A stretch of DNA of 27,043 nt. Origin: UBA7236 sp044227505. Its GTDB lineage: Bacteria > Bacteroidota > Bacteroidia > Chitinophagales > BACL12. How positions within the stretch are numbered: the stretch's first letter is position 1; each line of letters begins with the position of its first letter. The stretch is taken from assembly GCA_044227505.1 (NCBI GenBank), contig JBGAWP010000057.1, positions 1 to 27,043 on the forward strand, read 5' to 3'. A model generated the notes under the pieces. The model worked only from the letters and a program-made list of their open reading frames with translations. It ran no database searches and was not told the origin of the DNA. The translations under genes were made by a program, and so were the position numbers. This document shows, one piece after another, positions 22,328-27,043 of the stretch.

Positions 22328-25300
22328 ATGAAAAAAATATTTGTTCTATTTATATCCCTTTTCACCTTAGCGCAGGCTTTTTCGCAGCTTACCTCCTTTT
22401 CTTCGGATCACGACCAATTTTTGAAGGAGTTGAGTGAATTCATGCGTGCAAATAACAATGAAATTGGAAAGGACAGTTATGAACGATTCGCCAAAATGGT
22501 GGAATCCGGCAATATATTACCCGAACAATTGGACCTGGTTATTAATTTAAGCAACAAAATGCTGGATAGAAAGATGAAACCGATGCCACAGTTTGTAGCA
22601 GTACTTAACGCCACAGTCGCATTTTCCAAGTCGGGCCAATTAATGGAGCGATATTCCGAATGGATGGAAATTTGCAATACCATACTCGATAATTCCAAAA
22701 AGGGTAGCTACTCAACCTATAACCACTTTCTTGATTTTTCAGCATCCTTTTTCGAAAAAAATGCATTAAATGATACTCCTACTAAAACATGGTGTTATAC
22801 TTCTTTTGAATATGAATTCAAATTGAATGGTGATATACCGGAAGTTCACTTTCCACAAACCGGAATTTTCGCTTATACCAAAGGAGATACTTTGGTTCTG
22901 AACGAAACAAAAGGTGTCTATTATCCGCTTGACAAAGAATGGAAAGGTAGCGGAGGTATAGTTGGGTGGGGTCGTGCTGGATTGGATTCCACTGTTACCT
23001 ATGCCAAACTCACCAATTATAAGATCAATACGGAAACAAGTGAATATACTGCAGACACCGCAAGTTTATATTTCGGTGGTATGTTCACCAAACCATTGCC
23101 CGGGCAATTATTGGACAGATTGATCACAAATAATGAACCATCCAAGAGTGATTACCCGCAATTCAAAACGTACGACAAAACATTAACCGTAAAAGATATT
23201 ATGGTAAATGTTGACTATAAAGGCGGATTTTTTCTGAAGGGAGGACAAATTATTGGTAGTGGTGATGATAGCACCCTCGCTGAAATGAGTTTTAAAGATC
23301 CAAAGGGAAAACCTTCCGTATTGGCAAAATCAAAAACATTTTTAATTGAACCGGCAACTTCCATTTATTCAAAAGATGCAGAAATTATTATTCGTGTTGC
23401 AAAAACGGATTCCATTTACCATCATGACGTATCCATTCGATACGATGGTATGATGAGCACAATGAATATTACAAGACAGGATGAAGGATTTTCCAGTTTA
23501 ATGTTTTATAGTTCCTATCACAAAGTAGATGCAAAGGTAGACAACCTGAATTGGGCGCTTAGTGACACCATTATTAAAATGAAAAACATTGAAGGTGCCG
23601 GAAATAAAATGAGTTGGTTTGAAAGTCAGGATCTGTTCAGTACTAAACTTTTTGACAGAGTGCGCGGTGTTGCAACATACCAACCACTGGTAAAAATTAA
23701 ACGGTACTGTGAAACTTATAAAACCAGAGTTATACCTACACTTGCGCTTGCAAAGGATCTTAACCCAACACTTACTGTTGATGGAGTTCAAAGTTTATTA
23801 CTGCAATTGGTGGAAGAAGGTTTTATTTTTTATGATAAAGAAAATGAGTTGGTATATGTAAAACAAAAAACATTTAATTATGTAACCGCTGCGTCAGGAA
23901 AAACAGATTACGACATCATAACTATACCATCGCTTACAAAAGAAGCTAATGCTACTTTAAATCTCACAAACTATGATATGAATATAAATGGCGTTCAACA
24001 ATTTTATCTGAGCGACTCCCAATTTGTATTGATTTATCCCAAGGATGATAAACTCGTTCTTAAAAAGAATCGCGACATGCTTTTCGATGGATTGATCGTT
24101 TCAGGTAATATAGATTTTAAAGGACAGAATTTTTATTTTAGCTACGATACCTTCAATATTAAAATGAACAAAGTGGATTCCATGATATTATATGTAGAAT
24201 CTACAGAAATAGATGACATGGGAAATTCGTTATACTTACCGGTAAAAACCAATATCAGTGTAACTTCCGGGCGACTTCAAATTGATAAAACGGATAATAA
24301 ATCCAGTAAGGTCAAATATCCCGAATATTCCATTTTTACTACCTACGATTATTCAATTGCTGATTATCAGAAACCACAGATATTTAATGATGTATATGAT
24401 AAGGAAAGATTTTTCTTTAAACTCGATCCCTTTACTTTGGAAAGTTCCGATTCACTGGATTTTCGAAAGGTTAAATTTGATGGAACCATGGTCTCCGCAG
24501 GAATATTTCCAGATTTCAGGGAAGCATTAAAATTACAGGATGACAGGTCACTTGGGTTTAAAAGTGTGACACCTGCAGGTGGTTATCCTACTTATGGAAA
24601 ATTAGGGAAATACACGGGTAATATTTCTTTAAGTAATAAAGGTTTCAGAGGTTCTGGTGCAATTGATTTTATGGCATCACATTCAGAATCAAAAGATATT
24701 ATATTCTTTCCCGATTCCACCCTTGCAAATGTGGATGATTTTATTGTTGCTAAAACGGAATCCGGAGTGCAATTCCCGCAATCATCCAACACCGGTGTAA
24801 AAACAAGATGGCTTCCTTATGAAGACCAAATGATAGTGGAACAGGGAATAAAACCATTTGATATGTATGATGGGGCATCCACATTAAAAGGAACTTCCAT
24901 AGTAACTTCTAAAGGATTAAAAGGTGATGGAACCATGATCTGGGGGGAGGTAAAAATGAATTCAAATCAATTTAATTATCTCGCAAATAATGCAAAAGCT
25001 GATACTGCCTCGGTATCCATAGGACAGGTTACACCTGATCTTGTTGCATTAAAATTGGATAACGTAAATATGGATGTGGATTACAAAAAACGCATCGGTC
25101 ATTTTAAAGCAAATTACGATACCATTATGACTGAATTACCCTATAACGAATACAAAACAGATATGAACGTATTCGATTGGGTAATGGATGAAAGAACTGT
25201 TTATTTTAATTCCACAAAAGAATATTCTAATTTTTATTCCACAAATGGTGGGCAGGATAGTCTGGTATTTCAAGCCAAAGAAGGTAAATTTAATTTAAAT

Positions 25301-26803
25301 ACCTATCAATTAAACGCAGAAGGTGTGCCGCTGATAAAAATTGCAGATGTGCATGTTATTCCCGACAGCGGTAAAGTGTATATTGAAAAAGGTGCCAAAA
25401 TGGGAACCTTATATTATGCCAAAATTGTAGGTGACACCTTAAATTTTTATCACAACTTACACGATTGTCTTGTAAATATTCAGGGTAGATTAAATATGAG
25501 TGGTAATGGACAATACGATTATATCACGCCGCAAAATAAAAAACAGATCATTCCTATTGAACAGATCATGGTTGTTAAAGAAGTGGATTCCATAATGGAA
25601 GTCACCAATCATTATATGATGGCAAAAGGATACATTTCTGATACCGCAGGATTTGTATTAGAGGATAGAGTTAAATATAAAGGAGCAGTGGAATTATATA
25701 GTCGGGATCAATTTTTAAAATATAAGGGTTATGTAAAATTAAAGGTGAATGATTCACTAAACTACAGAACTGATTGGTTCCGGATTGACTCCTATATTGA
25801 TCCCAAAAAACCAATATTTAGTTTAAATGATGCAGTTACTGAAAAAAACGACTCTGTATACGCTGGGATTTTCAGATATAATGATACCGCTGCTTTATAC
25901 ACAACAATTATGGCACGTAAAGTTGCAATAAATGATGCAACATTATTTTCTGCGCGAGGACAAGGATATTATAATGAAACAGATCAAACTTATTATTTAG
26001 GAAATCTCGGAAAATTGGATGATCCAACCGAAAAAGGTTCTATTATGAAATATAATGATAAAACCGGTGCTTTATTTGCAGAAGGAAGATTAAAAATGGG
26101 TTTAAAAACCGACCTCTGTGATACTAAGGCTTACGGAACCATTATAAAACGTCCTAATAGCGAGCAATACAAAATGGATGCCTCTGTTACTTTTGAAATA
26201 CCATTGCCGGATGAGTTACTCAAAAAATTGGGATCCATGTTATTCACCTCCAATGCCGATGCCGGTGCAACTCCAATTGATTATAATATTGAAACGCAAC
26301 TTATCGCAGCTATTAACGAATTAGCTGAACCAAAAATAGCAAACAGATTAATTGATGATGCAACGTCCAAAGGTTATTTAGAAAAACCCCGCGATTTCCC
26401 TGTTACCATATTTATGTCTGGAATTAAAATGATTTGGGATCCAAGCACAAGATCTTTTCATACCACCGGTTCCGATGGGCAATTAATTTGGTTTGGAGAT
26501 CAGGCATTTAATCAACATATTAAATGTTATGCCGAATTCGGTAAAAGAAGTGGAGGTGATTATTTCACCTTATATTTCTTAACACCCAGTGAAGATTTTA
26601 TTTATATCCACTACAAACGAAATCAATTAAAATTATTTACATCAAGAGAAGATCTTAACGCCGAAATTTTCAGTTACGACAGCAAAAAACGTATCATCGA
26701 AACCGAAAAAGGAAACATGATCTTTATGCTCGAAGGAAAAAATGCAGTGAATCAATTCGTTCAGGATATGCAATATTATGAGGGGTTGAAGGAGAATAAG
26801 TAA
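22328..26803 (+). CDS. Very large exported protein of unknown function (1491 residues)
   Basis: It begins with a signal peptide (MKKIFVLFISLFTLAQAFSQ, cleavage near 20). About 150 residues of helical sequence follow, then over 1200 residues dominated by beta-strands with recurring short motifs. Examples are GFRGSGAIDF (about 770) and GLKGDGTMIWGEVKMNS (about 862), and repeated AD/DTASLYFGG and DTFNIKMNKVDS type strands, which suggest stacked beta-sheet or beta-taco layers as in LptD/LptC or AsmA-like envelope proteins. A region near 490-520 (VQSLLLQLVEEGFIFYDKEN) resembles a helical pair. No T9SS sorting domain, lipobox or membrane anchor is visible, and the C-terminus (FVQDMQYYEGLKENK) is polar. 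The family is not recognised; periplasmic or surface location is inferred. Confidence 0.8.
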   Translation: MKKIFVLFISLFTLAQAFSQLTSFSSDHDQFLKELSEFMRANNNEIGKDSYERFAKMVESGNILPEQLDLVINLSNKMLDRKMKPMPQFVAVLNATVAFSKSGQLMERYSEWMEICNTILDNSKKGSYSTYNHFLDFSASFFEKNALNDTPTKTWCYTSFEYEFKLNGDIPEVHFPQTGIFAYTKGDTLVLNETKGVYYPLDKEWKGSGGIVGWGRAGLDSTVTYAKLTNYKINTETSEYTADTASLYFGGMFTKPLPGQLLDRLITNNEPSKSDYPQFKTYDKTLTVKDIMVNVDYKGGFFLKGGQIIGSGDDSTLAEMSFKDPKGKPSVLAKSKTFLIEPATSIYSKDAEIIIRVAKTDSIYHHDVSIRYDGMMSTMNITRQDEGFSSLMFYSSYHKVDAKVDNLNWALSDTIIKMKNIEGAGNKMSWFESQDLFSTKLFDRVRGVATYQPLVKIKRYCETYKTRVIPTLALAKDLNPTLTVDGVQSLLLQLVEEGFIFYDKENELVYVKQKTFNYVTAASGKTDYDIITIPSLTKEANATLNLTNYDMNINGVQQFYLSDSQFVLIYPKDDKLVLKKNRDMLFDGLIVSGNIDFKGQNFYFSYDTFNIKMNKVDSMILYVESTEIDDMGNSLYLPVKTNISVTSGRLQIDKTDNKSSKVKYPEYSIFTTYDYSIADYQKPQIFNDVYDKERFFFKLDPFTLESSDSLDFRKVKFDGTMVSAGIFPDFREALKLQDDRSLGFKSVTPAGGYPTYGKLGKYTGNISLSNKGFRGSGAIDFMASHSESKDIIFFPDSTLANVDDFIVAKTESGVQFPQSSNTGVKTRWLPYEDQMIVEQGIKPFDMYDGASTLKGTSIVTSKGLKGDGTMIWGEVKMNSNQFNYLANNAKADTASVSIGQVTPDLVALKLDNVNMDVDYKKRIGHFKANYDTIMTELPYNEYKTDMNVFDWVMDERTVYFNSTKEYSNFYSTNGGQDSLVFQAKEGKFNLNTYQLNAEGVPLIKIADVHVIPDSGKVYIEKGAKMGTLYYAKIVGDTLNFYHNLHDCLVNIQGRLNMSGNGQYDYITPQNKKQIIPIEQIMVVKEVDSIMEVTNHYMMAKGYISDTAGFVLEDRVKYKGAVELYSRDQFLKYKGYVKLKVNDSLNYRTDWFRIDSYIDPKKPIFSLNDAVTEKNDSVYAGIFRYNDTAALYTTIMARKVAINDATLFSARGQGYYNETDQTYYLGNLGKLDDPTEKGSIMKYNDKTGALFAEGRLKMGLKTDLCDTKAYGTIIKRPNSEQYKMDASVTFEIPLPDELLKKLGSMLFTSNADAGATPIDYNIETQLIAAINELAEPKIANRLIDDATSKGYLEKPRDFPVTIFMSGIKMIWDPSTRSFHTTGSDGQLIWFGDQAFNQHIKCYAEFGKRSGGDYFTLYFLTPSEDFIYIHYKRNQLKLFTSREDLNAEIFSYDSKKRIIETEKGNMIFMLEGKNAVNQFVQDMQYYEGLKENK

Positions 26804-26807
26804 GGGA

Positions 26808-27041
26808 GAGAGTGGTGAGTGGGGAGTGGTGAGAATGCGTCACGCCTCACGATTCACGAAAATGAGTGATGAGTAATGCCCGCCCGGATGACTTGGTCGG
26901 AAGGGAGAAATGAGTTTGATCCCGGTTAGCCGAATATTTATACTACTGATTAATGAGTATTCACTGTGAATGGTGAGTAGTGAGTGGTGAGTAAGTTCCT
27001 CGACAGCCGAATGCATTTACTCCTGACCAATGACTATTGAC
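26808..27041 (+). repeat. Series of heptad arrays after the 1491-residue gene
   Basis: GAGAGTG, GTGAGTG, GGGAGTG, GTGAGAA (26808-26835) begin 5 bases after the stop. Then GCGTCAC, GCCTCAC, GATTCAC (26837-26857), ATGAGTG, ATGAGTA (26862-26875), GTGAATG, GTGAGTA, GTGAGTG, GTGAGTA (26966-26993) and TCCTGAC, CAATGAC, TATTGAC (27021-27041). No gene was seen here. Confidence 0.85.
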
Positions 27042-27043
27042 AA

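Overview
The window looks like a chromosomal segment of a Bacteroidota bacterium. The reasons are AT-rich DNA, several exact copies of the Bacteroidetes -7 promoter box (TAnnTTTG), a type IX secretion C-terminal sorting domain, the T9SS gene porT next to ubiE, a SusC/Cir-like TonB-dependent receptor with a carboxypeptidase-like N-terminal domain, and a Bacteroidetes-type GlmU-like protein. No tRNA, rRNA, CRISPR array, transposase or phage gene was seen. Bases 1-157 hold nothing I can identify.

Layout. 0.16-2.6 kb: a decayed arfB copy, a Fic-family AMPylase, two dispersed repeats, and an intact arfB (ribosome rescue). 3.0-5.4 kb: a MarR regulator, then a seven-repeat FG-GAP (integrin-like propeller) T9SS cargo protein broken by an apparent one-base deletion. 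5.5-9.3 kb: a thiamine-uptake locus with a TonB-dependent receptor under its own promoter and TPP riboswitch, preceded by a NadR-like kinase and a PnuC-type transporter that overlap by ATGA. 9.4-10.1 kb: a DUF4197 lipoprotein. 10.5-12.6 kb: three tandem lipoprotein c-type cytochromes made of five related heme domains, two with the unusual CX4CH motif. 12.7-14.2 kb: a WD40 protein and dCTP deaminase. 14.2-16.0 kb: repeat-rich DNA around one small exported protein. 16.0-18.8 kb: porT and ubiE (minus strand), ysxC (plus) and ykuK (minus). 18.9-26.8 kb: rpmE2, the GlmU-like gene, tpiA, prmA and a 1491-residue exported protein, all on the plus strand.

The genes are mostly housekeeping (menaquinone synthesis, glycolysis, ribosome assembly and modification, nucleotide metabolism, cell-wall precursor synthesis) with envelope and secretion functions mixed in. 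PorT and the sorting domain of the FG-GAP protein belong to the same secretion route. The TPP-controlled receptor and the PnuC transporter would together carry thiamine across the outer and inner membranes.

The most unusual feature is the intergenic DNA. Nearly every long gap carries degenerate short tandem repeats with a strict 7-bp period but different unit sequences at different sites (GTCAAGA, GTGGGCA, GTGAGTG, ATGAGTA, TCCTATG, TCTCCTT, TCCTCTC, TTGATAA, GAACnnA, GnnTCAC). Many begin at, or overlap, the stop codon of a gene. They resemble in form the heptanucleotide STRR repeats of cyanobacteria. They are joined by a 139-bp hairpin-bearing tandem repeat, a four-copy 39-bp repeat, a three-copy ~105-bp dispersed repeat, and an inverted pair of ~93-bp repeats that brackets the cytochrome/WD40/dcd block.
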